From Rhabdophis nuchalis (lineage: Eukaryota > Chordata > Lepidosauria > Squamata > Natricidae), in NCBI GenBank assembly GCA_039707465.1, contig CM077647.1, positions 120,942,610 to 121,006,609 on the forward strand: a stretch of DNA of 64,000 nt. Direction: 5' to 3'. Position numbers and translations under genes: made by a program. The notes under the pieces were generated by a model. It made no database searches, was not told the DNA's origin, and was given only the letters and a program-made list of their open reading frames with translations. The stretch's first letter is position 1. Each line of letters starts with the position of its first letter. Shown in pieces: positions 57,546-63,565 of this stretch.

Positions 57546-60500
57546 GTATGTGTGTGTATAATCTATAAGCATTTTTAATACAGTTTACACAGACAAAGAC
57601 TAGGAAAAAACCCTCTATTTTAATACATAGTCTTTTTTTCGCTAATTCCTACCCGAAGTCTCTAGCCATTCATAAAAACTGTTCCATATCCTATTGTATT
57701 ATGACTCTTCTTTATCTTTAATTTTAAAACTTAACCTATCTATTTCAGCATATTCTAAAATTTTCTGAATTACTTCTTAGTCTGGTGCATTGTTTTCATT
57801 TTCCAGTGTTTGGCAAATATAATCCTTGCTGGTGTCAGTATATGTAAGATTAAATATGTGGTCCTTTTATTGTAACCCTCTTTGGTCTTTCTTATAAACC
57901 AGTTTGCTATTTTTAGTAATTGGCAATCCTTCATTATATACTAGTTTTAGTGCATCTTCTTTTGCTGTCCTTTAAATTTTCTCCCAGTAGCCCTTTTCTT
58001 CTTCTTCAAATGTTTGGTGCACTTGTAACATTTCACACCCACCTATTTTCTTTAATAAGATGAATCAGCATCCCTGCATGGATGAAGGCCATGGTTCCTT
58101 GTCATTATTTTTCTCACCTTCCTGTTCAGCCATTTTGGTTCTGCTTGAATCCAGCCTGCTATTCCAACTGTGTTATCTAATGACTAGAACTGCCTAAATG
58201 TTAATTACCTCAGTGGTATTTTATCCACTGAGTTTGGATTTTTCCTCCCTTCATTCTCATAAAGTATTCACTTCTAACCTTCTTCTTGACTTTAGTGTGC
58301 TTGATGTTGTCACCTTGAAGGATGCGCAGGTATTTGTAGTGATAATCTTCCTCCAAATTCTTAGTTATTTCCATAGGGCCTCTTGATTCCTTCCTTCAGA
58401 TGGTGAGAGTGGCATATTTGTTCAGTCCAAACATGATTGCAATATCTTTTCTGTAAATATATAGACAACATTGAGCAGTGATTCTATTTCAGAGTATTGT
58501 TCATGTAAAGGAGGTTTTGATATTTATAGCCATGGCCTGCCTTTGCTCAGTATTGTTGACACAGGAATCGGTGGACTGGCAAATAATAATGTGGTAAGAG
58601 TAAGTCTCTTTGAAAGATTTCTCTCTTGATGTTAACCTCTTCCAGTCGATCACCACTGACCAGCAACGGTGTCTTCCATTGTGCTGTAGATCTTTGCACA
58701 AAATTTCTGATGTTTCTGTTGATTCCTGTTATTTCTAAGCATTTGAATAACCAAGCACGTATCAGGGTGTTGAATGCTTTATTGTACTCAATCCAAACTA
58801 CCTTCAAGCAGGTCTTTCTTTCAGTTTTCCAAAGCCAGCTTGTCAATTAGGAGCTGTCCTTTTGTTCCTCTGCTATTTGGGAGGGTTCCTTTGTGCTTAG
58901 GTTGGACTGCATCAGCTACCACATAATTTAGCAATATGAAAGTTGTTGGTAAGCAGAGATGTGGGTTATAGTTTGCCTGTGCTACTGCTTTTGTTGTTGG
59001 ATCTTTCATTATAAAGGGTTTGCTTCAATTTCACCTCCTTGCCATATCTATGTCTTTAAATTTCTTGGCAATAAGTGGGTGTAGGTCAGTTCACCTTCAC
59101 CTAATGCTGACCAACTCTTAATCTTCTTTGCTCTTCTCTCCACAATTTCTGCTGTTATTACAAGTTCATTTATTTCAGCTTCTTTTTTTACCTGAACTCT
59201 CACTGTGTTGCTTTGGGTTGTCCTTATAGCTGCACCCAAAACTTCACTGCTGCTTCTTTGTGACTGGTTCACTGCAGTATTTTTAGTGATGGATTGGTAG
59301 AAACATTTCTGATTGGACTGAAATCAGAGATTTTGATTGTATTATGCAATTTGAGCTTCTTATCTGCTGATCTTCTTGGCTAAAGCTGTTATTTGCTGCT
59401 TTATTATTTGCAGTGCTTTCTTATTATTCTGTGTTTCTAGGTTATATTTCTTCATCAGATATTCTTTGGTCTTCTTGACCTTGAATATCTTTTCTTTCAT
59501 CTGTTCTAATTCACTTACATCTGATCTTAGCATGCTGATTTTATTTCCCAGTCTGATCTGCCATTTTGGTCTCCATTTCCTCCCCTTGTTTATTGATTTT
59601 GCATCCAAGGGATTCAAATACAACAGCAGCTGCACTCTACATTAGTTGGTTTGTTTCTTGCAGTGAATTGGTACTTATATTTGATATTACAGTATTGGCT
59701 TCTTTTAACACCTGTATCAGTTGTTTCTTTAGAATAGGTTTCAAGGCAGGCAACCTTATTCTGTTTGTCTTTGTGCTGTTGTAAAATGTTTAGTTATTCT
59801 TTATTTCAATTCTTCTGTTTTAGTTAGAGGGATTATTAGTCAGCCAGATGTTTAGACTGGATTTGACATTTTTATGCACTTATCAAGTCGTTCCCAAGGG
59901 CTTGGGGATAGGCAGATATTCTTACTCCCTCCCGACACAAGACAGATGACTAGACTGACTGCTACTTGGCAGCTTGCCTAAACTAACCTTGACTAGAAGA
60001 TAACACGATACCAACTCTCCGACTCTGTAAAACTCTCTGACTCTGAAAAACCTCTGTTGTTTCCTGCAAACCTTTCTATGTACCGAGGATTTCTTTTAAA
60101 GCCTCTTGGGAGGGGCCAGTCAATTAGGCAGCTGCTACTGATTATCTCCGGCTGCCATTCTGCTAATTGCCGTTGCCTCTTCTCAATCCTTCTTAGCCTG
60201 ACATCAGGGACAAACTGGGTTTCCTCCTCCCCACTACACCAAGCCCCAGGTGCCTCCTGATGCCTAGCCAGGCTCTCTGCTCTCACTCTTGGCCTCCTCC
60301 TCTAGAGCAGACTCATAGGACTCCTCACTAGAGGAATCCATCAGCAGCTCATCCCGAGCCAGCTTGGCTACAACAGGCAGATATCATTATTTGATTGTAT
60401 TAAAGGTATCATCACAGATGTAAGGTGTTCCAGGTAAAGCTGCCTTTGGAATTGACTGATAGTGGTTTTATCAATTCTGATGATGTTCAAGTGGTGCTCC

Positions 60501-60567
60501 AATTCTTTTGGGATTGTACCTAAGGAACTTATTACTATTGGTACTACTTTTGTTTTGTTTTACTACA

Positions 60568-60653
<86 letters not shown>

Positions 60654-61377
60654 GCTGATTGGCTTACGATGAATCACACCTCTATTTCTCCTGACAGTAT
60701 TTCCGAGTGAATATGCTCTCTTGGAACGGAAGCCTTTTCAGGATGTGACTGGGCTTGTCGGTGCCGATTCTAGATGGAGAAGAAAGTACCAAAGCTATTT
60801 TGATGATGACATATCTGAATCCACAACCCCATACTTCTCAGGACAGACAAGTTCAGCTACATATAGTGATTTCACTGACATCTGCAGAACAGGACCGTGT
60901 ATCTTGAAAAATGCAAAGCCAAATGATGATCAAAAAATCACAATAGTGAAAATTTTGCAATCAGATATGGCTGACCAAAGAGAACCTAGCATTACATGTT
61001 CTTTAGACCATGATGTAGGCATCACTAAAGAGCTTGACAACATGGAGTTGAGAAAGTCAATAACAGATGTTGCTATTATAGAAATCACCAAAGCTGAAGA
61101 TGACTTAATGGAGGAGAAAAAATCCATATCTGATACTCCTGACCAAAGTATCTCACCCGATCAGCAAATCCCACCTGATCAACATATCCCACCTGATCAA
61201 CCTATCCCACCTGATCAACCTATCCCACCTGATCAACAAATCCCACCTGATCAACAAATCCCACCTGATCAACATATCCCACCTGATCAAAATATCCCAC
61301 CCGATCAAAATATTCTACTTGCAGATAATGCAGAGGGCAAAGATACAGAACCTGTCATCATAGAGGAAGTATCTTAG
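30015..61377 (+). CDS. EFCAB13/EFCAB3-like EF-hand protein (13 exons seen, 5' end not found)
   Basis: Thirteen exons join in one frame with consistent phases: 30015-30800, 32731-32931, 36884-36935, 38827-38931, 43527-43690, 44448-44483, 45894-45965, 46642-46733, 47500-47661, 48701-48772, 50194-50337, 50716-50787 and 60698-61377. They give 878 codons plus a stop. Four exons encode two EF-hand pairs of the kind repeated in EFCAB13/EFCAB3, where a helix-rich long exon alternates with a 72-bp exon ending in NFxEF. The EF loops lack the acidic positions 1, 3 and 5, so calcium binding is unlikely. The rest is low-complexity: acidic at the N-terminus, basic in the middle, proline-rich at the C-terminus. 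The position downstream of ITGB3 on the same strand matches human EFCAB13. The function of this family is poorly known. The start codon lies in an upstream exon or at 29974. Confidence 0.82.
30801..32340. other. EFCAB13-like intron
   Basis: Apart from the hAT element at 31437-31560 and a short LINE-tail-like stretch near 31325, no feature was recognised. Confidence 0.45.
31437..31560. mobile_element. hAT-type non-autonomous element, 124 bp
   Basis: The ends are ctggggtgtcaaact and gagtttgacacccatg. It is flanked by exact 8-bp duplications ctctagaa (31429-31436 and 31561-31568). Confidence 0.82.
32341..32611 (+). mobile_element. CR1-like LINE 3' fragment
   Basis: The plus strand encodes KGLDEFMENKGIHGYH and continues to tggactggatgggctgtgg and the tail cttatgttcttatgttctta. 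It is the same family as 7772-8120. Confidence 0.8.
32731..32931 (+). CDS. EFCAB13-like exon: charged, helix-prone region
   Basis: The acceptor is cttacactag and the donor gtaagc. One base completes an Ile codon from the previous exon. The product contains SQLQKRESKLQDIKKIERSK and a Ser/Lys-rich stretch ending in IPRTYYQQT. The phase fit on both sides supports the exon. No domain was recognised. Confidence 0.75.
33371..33640 (-). mobile_element. Possible LINE ORF1 coiled-coil fragment
   Basis: A minus-strand open stretch reads FQKEMVLILQSTYDMLIKNH, then a Glu/Lys-rich end, with spacing like the coiled coil of L1 ORF1 proteins. The similarity is only by general pattern. Confidence 0.35.
34013..34370 (-). 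mobile_element. CR1/L2-group LINE 3' fragment
   Basis: A T-rich tail, then ataccccgcccttcttc and gggcggcgcacagg, then ORF2 C-terminal sequence (LPSGTTFPPIY on the minus strand). It is 5' truncated. Confidence 0.85.
34975..35450 (-). mobile_element. Old L2/CR1 LINE fragment
   Basis: The minus strand contains LLQCALYGLPLKRIQKHFWF, a decayed form of the LDYCNALYxGLPLRCTxKLQ motif of the younger copies, and continues into decayed RT sequence. Confidence 0.55.
35451..36883. other. EFCAB13-like intron, nothing recognised
   Basis: No exon or element seen on either strand. Confidence 0.4.
36884..36935 (+). CDS. EFCAB13-like 52-bp small exon
   Basis: The exon lies between the T-rich acceptor ttttaattcccatag and the donor gtaaga. 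One base completes a Lys codon and 17 open codons follow (PVLPRFSVPQTSDKAVQ). It converts the phase from 2 to 0, which the next exon requires. Without it the frame breaks, which supports it although it is short. Confidence 0.7.
36964..37246 (-). mobile_element. Decayed tRNA-derived SINE
   Basis: It starts ggttaaaggtaaaggtttcc and ends in a degraded tRNA-like head (gacaagctcagtgtcttta). It is the same family as 26862-27227. Confidence 0.75.
37247..38826. other. EFCAB13-like intron with one decayed MITE
   Basis: A diverged copy of the fold-back MITE occupies about 38357-38476 (cagtgtttttcaaacttgg, then ggaattctgggagttgatgt). A short perfect hairpin lies near 37857-37882. Confidence 0.5.
38827..38931 (+). 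CDS. EFCAB13-like exon: basic Lys/Pro/Thr-rich segment
   Basis: A 105-bp exon of phase 0-0 with acceptor ggacag and donor gtgagg. It reads CNKMLMRRLTPLRKPTPPKA, then a Thr/Lys/Asp-rich end. No domain was recognised. The acceptor has a weak pyrimidine tract. Confidence 0.7.
38932..39333. other. EFCAB13-like intron, nothing recognised
   Basis: No exon or element seen. Confidence 0.4.
39334..43390 (-). mobile_element. CR1/L2-group LINE, nearly full length, about 4 kb
   Basis: This is the longest LINE copy in the window. From its 5' end (right) it has a CpG-rich leader (about 42550-43390), an endonuclease domain and a reverse transcriptase, then the 3' UTR and an ATTTATTT tail. The coding frame is broken several times. 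Confidence 0.88.
39526..42440 (-). pseudogene. LINE ORF2 (endonuclease plus reverse transcriptase), frameshifted
   Basis: The APE-type endonuclease begins LCNARSMVNKAPLIYDL, with the catalytic Glu in GITETCLG. It changes frame at a run of nine C (42165-42173, G on the coding strand), then continues GLGWGGVAVIIKEDL, LVMGDFNLPS and SWTDHSLLQL (catalytic Asp/His motifs). The RT contains NYRPVSNLRFLAKVVE, LLDLLAAFDTIDHGIL and GVPQGSVLSPLLYN. The catalytic box reads YTDD instead of YADD. At least three frame breaks are present, so the copy is dead. Confidence 0.85.
43527..43690 (+). CDS. EFCAB13-like exon: Lys/Ser-rich basic linker
   Basis: A 164-bp exon with acceptor caccatcag and donor gtaaaa, entering at phase 0 and leaving two bases. 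It reads ITTSFETFMRKPLTSAEKKK and later RRSPPRRKSTSSSS. The RRxSPPRR pattern could be a phosphorylation or nuclear-targeting segment, which is inference only. Confidence 0.75.
44448..44483 (+). CDS. EFCAB13-like 36-bp microexon
   Basis: A very short exon between ttctctctacag and gtgagt. One base completes Ser, 11 codons follow (RVSRSTPGKKI), and two bases remain. It continues the Ser/Lys-rich linker and keeps the phase. The strong polypyrimidine tract and donor support it. Confidence 0.7.
45457..45875 (+). mobile_element. CR1/L2-group LINE 3' fragment with ATT tail
   Basis: The plus strand encodes RPIRSHREGLLRVPSTRLCQ, then LSVAGPALWNDLPPDIRTTT and LRSFRLKLKTYLFCLA, then a 3' UTR and (ATT)n ending at about 45875. 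The tail lies only about 18 bases before the AG of the next exon. Confidence 0.9.
45894..45965 (+). CDS. EFCAB13-like 72-bp exon just after a LINE tail
   Basis: The acceptor is taacctgtcag and the donor gtatga. One base completes Lys, 23 codons follow (NFCEKQQNEEKERKSAMDEF, LNT) and two bases remain, matching the neighbours in phase. The upstream 20 bases follow directly on the ATT-rich tail of a LINE insertion, so the branch point and pyrimidine tract are largely of LINE origin. Confidence 0.65.
46642..46733 (+). CDS. EFCAB13-like exon before the first EF-hand pair
   Basis: The acceptor is gttttgacag and the donor gtaatt. The reading is KKPNVVYNVHITVYDRGREI, then NAPFIKDTTWE. The exon leaves one base, switching the gene to the phase used by all following EF-hand exons. 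The phase pattern supports it; no domain was recognised. Confidence 0.72.
46820..47407 (-). mobile_element. Penelope-like element 3' region with inverted end
   Basis: The minus strand carries EQLNRRIIREAIEIEKQ, a motif near the C-terminus of Penelope-like proteins, followed by ctgatga, a GGCAAG/CTTGCC stem, gaaac, then an end with cacgggaaaatc and gtgaaaatctacgaaaac. An AT-rich palindrome lies at the left end. A perfect 47-bp inverted copy (47280-47326 and 47359-47405) closes the right end. The endonuclease domain was not seen. Confidence 0.7.
46968..46998 (-). ncRNA. Hammerhead-ribozyme-like core in the Penelope element
   Basis: Read on the minus strand: CTGATGA, stem II GGCAAG (loop tgagat) CTTGCC, then GAAAC. 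A possible short stem III (GTT gcaat AAC) follows. Penelope-like elements are known to carry hammerhead motifs. A clear stem I was not found and the cleavage triplet looks mutated (ATC where GTC is expected), so activity is doubtful. Confidence 0.55.
47500..47661 (+). CDS. EFCAB13-like exon: EF-hand pair 1, first part
   Basis: A 162-bp exon with acceptor acttttcag and donor gtatgt. It reads DCIVCSGLSRICTVFNVLKC, then GRVPVNKLLFVLHTLKILVT, then RDEMYCALQLMNVD. The pattern of a helix, a short loop, V.V..L..VL..L and then a helix entering the second loop is the degenerate EF-hand fold seen in EFCAB13 and EFCAB3. The second loop continues in the next exon. Confidence 0.82.
47662..48700. other. 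EFCAB13-like intron, nothing recognised
   Basis: No exon or element seen. Confidence 0.4.
48701..48772 (+). CDS. EFCAB13-like exon: EF-hand pair 1, second loop and helix
   Basis: A 72-bp exon between tctctcttacag and gtatga. It reads VLGTVNFSEFLDVVNKTSPF, then AHSE. Joined to the previous exon it gives an EF loop with Gly at position 6, a hydrophobic residue at 8 and Glu at 12, but without acids at 1, 3 and 5. Calcium binding is therefore doubtful. Confidence 0.82.
48773..50193. other. EFCAB13-like intron with LINE scrap and hairpin
   Basis: A CR1/L2 LINE 3'-end scrap lies at 49147-49194 (tttgtagaccactccctctc). A 31-bp-arm hairpin lies at 50016-50096. Nothing else was recognised. Confidence 0.55.
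50194..50337 (+). CDS. EFCAB13-like exon: EF-hand pair 2, first part
   Basis: A 144-bp exon with acceptor tttcttccag and donor gtgagt. It reads GFQNTLWAFRKIKKDMVCID, then DLRLVLENLEVNLTCETMHD, then ALKCTRLN. The layout (A.F..I..D.V...DL..VL..L...L) is the same as the first EF pair and the same exon phase is used, so the two pairs look like an internal duplication. Confidence 0.84.
50490..50609. mobile_element. hAT-type fold-back MITE, 120 bp
   Basis: A near-perfect palindrome with ends caggggtctgcaaagttgg and ccaactttgcagacccctg. It is flanked by exact 8-bp duplications gtttaggt (50482-50489 and 50610-50617). It lies in the intron between the two EF-hand pair 2 exons. Confidence 0.92.
50716..50787 (+). 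CDS. EFCAB13-like exon: EF-hand pair 2, second loop and helix
   Basis: A 72-bp exon, the same size as its counterpart in pair 1, between tttgtgcag and gtgagt. It reads KNRLLNFKEFLLAVKELQRR, then PEEE. The loop keeps Glu at position 12 but has Arg at 6 in place of Gly. Reading through the donor gives a stop eight codons later, so intron retention would end the protein here. Confidence 0.83.
51411..51506. repeat. (TTGCC)n microsatellite, about 19 units
   Basis: A perfect pentamer run. It is followed by tagcatagcctttattgtca and ttgtacatcatgtatacaac, a phrase that looks like the 3' end of a LINE, so it is probably a LINE tail expansion. Confidence 0.95.
52080..52740 (-). pseudogene. Ty3/gypsy-like integrase fragment
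   Basis: The minus strand, in shifting frames, reads HCAVCQLKEWQEHPHVKNLR (end of the zinc-binding motif), RVGIPKEILTDQGSNFQS (catalytic Asp region), TTPYHLHVDGVIERMHQTFQ (catalytic Glu region) and LPFPLLTYREIAQTPNG. Order and spacing fit an LTR-retrotransposon integrase, but about 100 residues between the zinc motif and TDQG are missing, and there are frameshifts. No LTRs were recognised nearby. Confidence 0.65.
53262..53385 (-). mobile_element. R4-like LINE 3' piece, left of a LINE insertion
   Basis: The text gacttgatttggcattttta, then aataggcagatgtt, parallels 59845-59919. The matching continuation lies at 55492, beyond the inserted CR1/L2 LINE. Confidence 0.5.
53386..55153 (+). CDS. LINE ORF2 reverse transcriptase (5' truncated, one late frameshift)
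   Basis: The open frame covers the region after the endonuclease and the full RT. Motifs are LTNYRPLSNLPFLAKVVE, SGFRPGHSTETALVALVDDL, LLDLSAAFDTIDHGILL, GVPQGSVLSPLLFN, YHLYADDTQLY (intact YADD), LDYCNSLYMGLPLRCTRRLQ and LHWLPVVFRVHFKVL. The frame ends early at 55153 because of an eight-C run (55138-55145). The expected end (DIRTTTDLRSFRLKLKTHFF) continues in another frame to 55226. A member of a recently active family, itself not autonomous. Confidence 0.9.
53386..55491 (+). mobile_element. CR1/L2-group LINE with nearly intact RT
   Basis: A plus-strand copy, 5' truncated near 53386, with ORF2 to 55226, a 3' UTR and a long (ATT)n tail (55410-55491). It is inserted into an older R4-like element. 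Confidence 0.92.
55492..56034 (-). mobile_element. R4-like LINE 3' region, right of the LINE insertion
   Basis: The text gttccaggggaagctgcc, gctggtgctccaggtgttgt and attggtactatctttgc parallels 60425-60550, the same part of a second R4-like copy. It is interrupted again at 56035. Confidence 0.5.
56035..57294 (-). mobile_element. CR1/L2-group LINE, 5' truncated, open RT
   Basis: A minus-strand copy with 3' end ataccccgcccttctcc and 5' truncation at about 57294. An open frame of about 360 codons (56209-57294 within a longer open stretch to 57336) holds DHGILLRRLGGLGLGG, GVPQGSVLSPLLFN, YHLYADDTQLY and LHWLPVVFRVRFKVL. The N-terminal RT blocks are missing. Confidence 0.9.
57471..57545. repeat. 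(TC)n microsatellite
   Basis: A CT run with a few TTTC interruptions. Confidence 0.95.
57585..57990 (-). mobile_element. L1-type LINE 3' fragment, decayed
   Basis: Plus-strand phrases such as tttggcaaatataatccttg and atttcagcatattctaaaat parallel the L1 C-terminal region at 11700-11900 (for example AARIxFAxxW and CAEMDKL on the minus strand) in decayed form. Confidence 0.5.
58240..59640 (-). mobile_element. R4/Dong-like LINE reverse transcriptase, decayed
   Basis: In shifting minus-strand frames from right to left: a coiled-coil-rich N-terminal part (59360-59635), AKKIKSWSALGEGELTYTH, ANYNPHLCLPTTFILLNYVV, SRGTKGQLLIDKLALEN and EYNKAFNTLIRAWLFKCLEI. These follow the R4-clade RT order (NWKAPGPDG, NYRPITCLPT, SRGTKDQLLIDK, DYKKAFD). 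All catalytic blocks carry damage. Confidence 0.65.
59830..60566 (-). mobile_element. R4-like LINE 3' region split by a 455-bp insertion
   Basis: The pieces 59830-59919 and 60385-60566 continue each other. Between them lies 59920-60374, bounded by exact 10-bp duplications aggcagatat (59910-59919 and 60375-60384). Confidence 0.5.
59920..60374. mobile_element. Unclassified 455-bp insertion with 10-bp target duplication
   Basis: A GC-richer segment. The minus strand has an open stretch with RLRRIEKRQRQLAEWQPE and Ser/Glu-rich ends. No TIR or LTR-type TG..CA ends. Not recognised. Confidence 0.5.
60569..60653. repeat. (TTA)n microsatellite
   Basis: About 28 ATT units, 45 bases upstream of the last coding exon. 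Confidence 0.97.
60698..61377 (+). CDS. EFCAB13-like last coding exon with Pro/Asp/Gln hexapeptide repeats
   Basis: The acceptor is ttctcctgacag. The exon enters with two bases completing Ile, then reads FPSEYALLERKPFQDVTGLV and on to a TAG at 61375-61377, about 226 codons. The N-terminal two thirds are mixed and acidic without a recognised domain. About 61150-61310 is a tandem repeat of roughly ten 18-bp units encoding IPPDQ plus Q, H, P or N. The intron before it is nearly 10 kb and packed with LINEs. Confidence 0.82.
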
Positions 61378-61700
61378 ACTTCTACTCTTCAATTCAGATT
61401 GATTGGCTTCCACAGATTACTAGTCGATCTACGTGTTAAGAGAAGTTGGGTTTTCTGAAATTTCTGAATTTCCACCAACCAATCTAGTATAGGGAAATCT
61501 TGAGGCTTCTCTGATATTATGTGCATCCTTTGCCCGGCCATATAATCAGAGGGAGCAAATTTCTAAAATCAAAGATGTTAGGAAAGGGAGTCAGTTCCTC
61601 CTGAAAGTGGAATAAGCTGGGGAGGGATCCAGGGTTATTTTATGTGACTCATTGTGGACGATTCCTTGGCAGACCTGAATAAAATTCAGCAGGTGTGTGT
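61378..61700 (+). other. 3' UTR of the EFCAB13-like gene with poly(A) signal
   Basis: AATAAA at 61678-61683 lies about 300 bp after the stop and is followed within 15 bases by a GT-rich element (aggtgtgtgtctttct). This is a canonical cleavage and polyadenylation layout. Confidence 0.7.
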
Positions 61701-61792
61701 CTTTCTAAAGCATTTTAATGTGCGTATTTGTTTTTTATTGCTGCCTGGCAACTGTTTTTAAGATCCTTATTGGTTTACAAACTTGAAGTAAC

Positions 61793-61890
61793 AGATTAAC
61801 AGAGTTGGAAGGGACCTTGCAAGTCATCTAGTCTAACCCCCTGCCCAAGCAGGAGACCCTACATGTGCCTCTACCTAGGATCAAACTGTG
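61793..61890 (-). mobile_element. tRNA-derived SINE, truncated
   Basis: It matches the tail half of 10799-10940 (agagttggaagggaccttgc, tctaaccccctgcccaagca) and ends near the B-box-like region. Confidence 0.7.
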
Positions 61891-61914
61891 AGTGCCCATG
61901 GGGAAACAGGAGTA

Positions 61915-62300
61915 CAGGTAACCCCTGACTTACAACCATCTGCTTAGTTATAATTCAGAGTTACAACAGCACTGAAAATAACGACCTATGACCATTTTTC
62001 ATGCCACTGCAGCATCCCCACAGTCAGGAAATCAAAATTTGGAAGCTTGGCAACTGGCTTATATTTATGATGGTTGCAGTGTCCAGGGATCACATGATCA
62101 TCATTTGCAACCTTTTAATAAGCAAAGTCAATGGAGAAGCTAGATTCACTTAACAATCATGATTACTAATTTAACAAGTGCAGTGATCCACTTCATGATT
62201 GTAGCAAGAAAGGTCATAAAATGGGGCAAAACTCAATTACCAGCTGCTTAGCAACATAAATTTTGGGAACCATTTTGGTCATACATTGAAGACTGTGTCC
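61915..62300. mobile_element. TIR-bounded interspersed repeat, copy 2
   Basis: It starts aggtaacccctgacttacaa and ends ttggtcatacattgaagac, with internal cagctgcttagcaacataaa. Same family as 13286-13673. Confidence 0.5.
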
Positions 62301-62518
62301 TATAGCCCAAAATTAAACCAATCCATATGCCTAACTGTTTTTAATTTGATGCATATTTGCTTTAAATTCTTATCTTTTTAAAAAAAAAATAACTCCCCAC
62401 TCAATGTAAGGCTTTTAGGTGATGTCCATGGAGTTAATGGTTATGGACACAGTGAAATCGAAGTTCCACTATTCTCTAAGTTACTGTAGGCAAGTACAGT
62501 TTTTTTCCAAAATAGTAG

Positions 62519-62730
62519 TAGCAATAGCAGACTTATAGCTGCTTCATAGTGCTTTACTGCCTTCTCTAAGTGATTTACAGAGTCAGCATATTGCCCTCAA
62601 AAATCTGGGTCCTCGTTTTATCAACCTCGGAAGGATAGAAGGCTGAGTCAACTTTGACCCATTCAGGATTGAGTTCCTGGCAGTGGGCAGAGTTTGTCTG
62701 CAATACTGCATCCTAACCACCCTGCCACCA
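62519..62730 (-). mobile_element. Squamate SINE-type repeat
   Basis: The plus-strand text agcagacttatagctgcttc, tttacagagtcagcatattg, aacctcggaaggatagaagg and ctaaccaccctgccacc is a SINE widely seen in squamates, in reverse orientation, with a decayed tRNA-like end at the right. Confidence 0.65.
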
Positions 62731-63149
62731 TATATATACATATGTCTTAATCATACAAATACCAATACCTATACCTTCACTGACTATTAAGAATTTGTGG
62801 TCATCTTTAGTAAAAAAAGTGCTACTGTTTGCTAAAACAGTGCACTGTCTTCTGCTACATTTTCTATTCTGATTCTGGTTCCTTGGATTTATATTCAAGC
62901 ATCTCTTCTTTCATTCATTCTTATAATTTGTTCTACTTTTTTGGACACAGCTCAGCCCTGTTTGCTTAATTGTCCTCTCGTATTAGCATGTTGAAATTAC
63001 CTTTACCACTTTTTTATTTTAAAATTTTATTATTTTTTTCAAAAAAAATCTTAGGTAAAAGAGGTTTATATTTATTTTCAATTACAAAAATCCAATTTAA
63101 ATATAAAAAATTGCCCTCTGCAGCATTTTTCTTTATGCAATTGAATAGA

Positions 63150-63565
63150 GCAGATACATCACTCAATTGCAATTACAGTAACTCTTTGGTTACTTACAGC
63201 CATACATTTAGTGATGTATGGGATTTCCAAGGTACAACAAGCATTGGGGGGAAAAGTGACTTATGACAATTTTTACATTGGTGACCATCCTCATGGTCAC
63301 TTGATCAAAATGTGGATGCCTGGCAACTGGTTCATATTTATGATGGTTGAATGTTGTATGAGGTCATAATGATCACCTTCTGTGACTTCCTAATAAGCAA
63401 ATTCAATGGGGAAGCCAGATTCACTTAACAACTATGTTACTAGCTTATAGCTCACTTAATAACTGTGATAAGAAAGGCCATAAAATGGCAAAACTCAACA
63501 ACTGTCTTGCTTAGCAACAGAAATTTTGGGATCCATTGTGGTCGTAAGTCAAGGACTACCTAGAG
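63150..63565. mobile_element. TIR-bounded interspersed repeat, copy 3
   Basis: It ends ggtcgtaagtcaaggactac, contains cttgcttagcaacagaaatt, and begins near ggttacttacagcc. Same family as the copies at 13286 and 61915. Confidence 0.5.

Noticed and set aside
60462..60710. Poly-Tyr and poly-Ile frames
   Set aside because: They come from the (TTA)n run upstream of the last exon.
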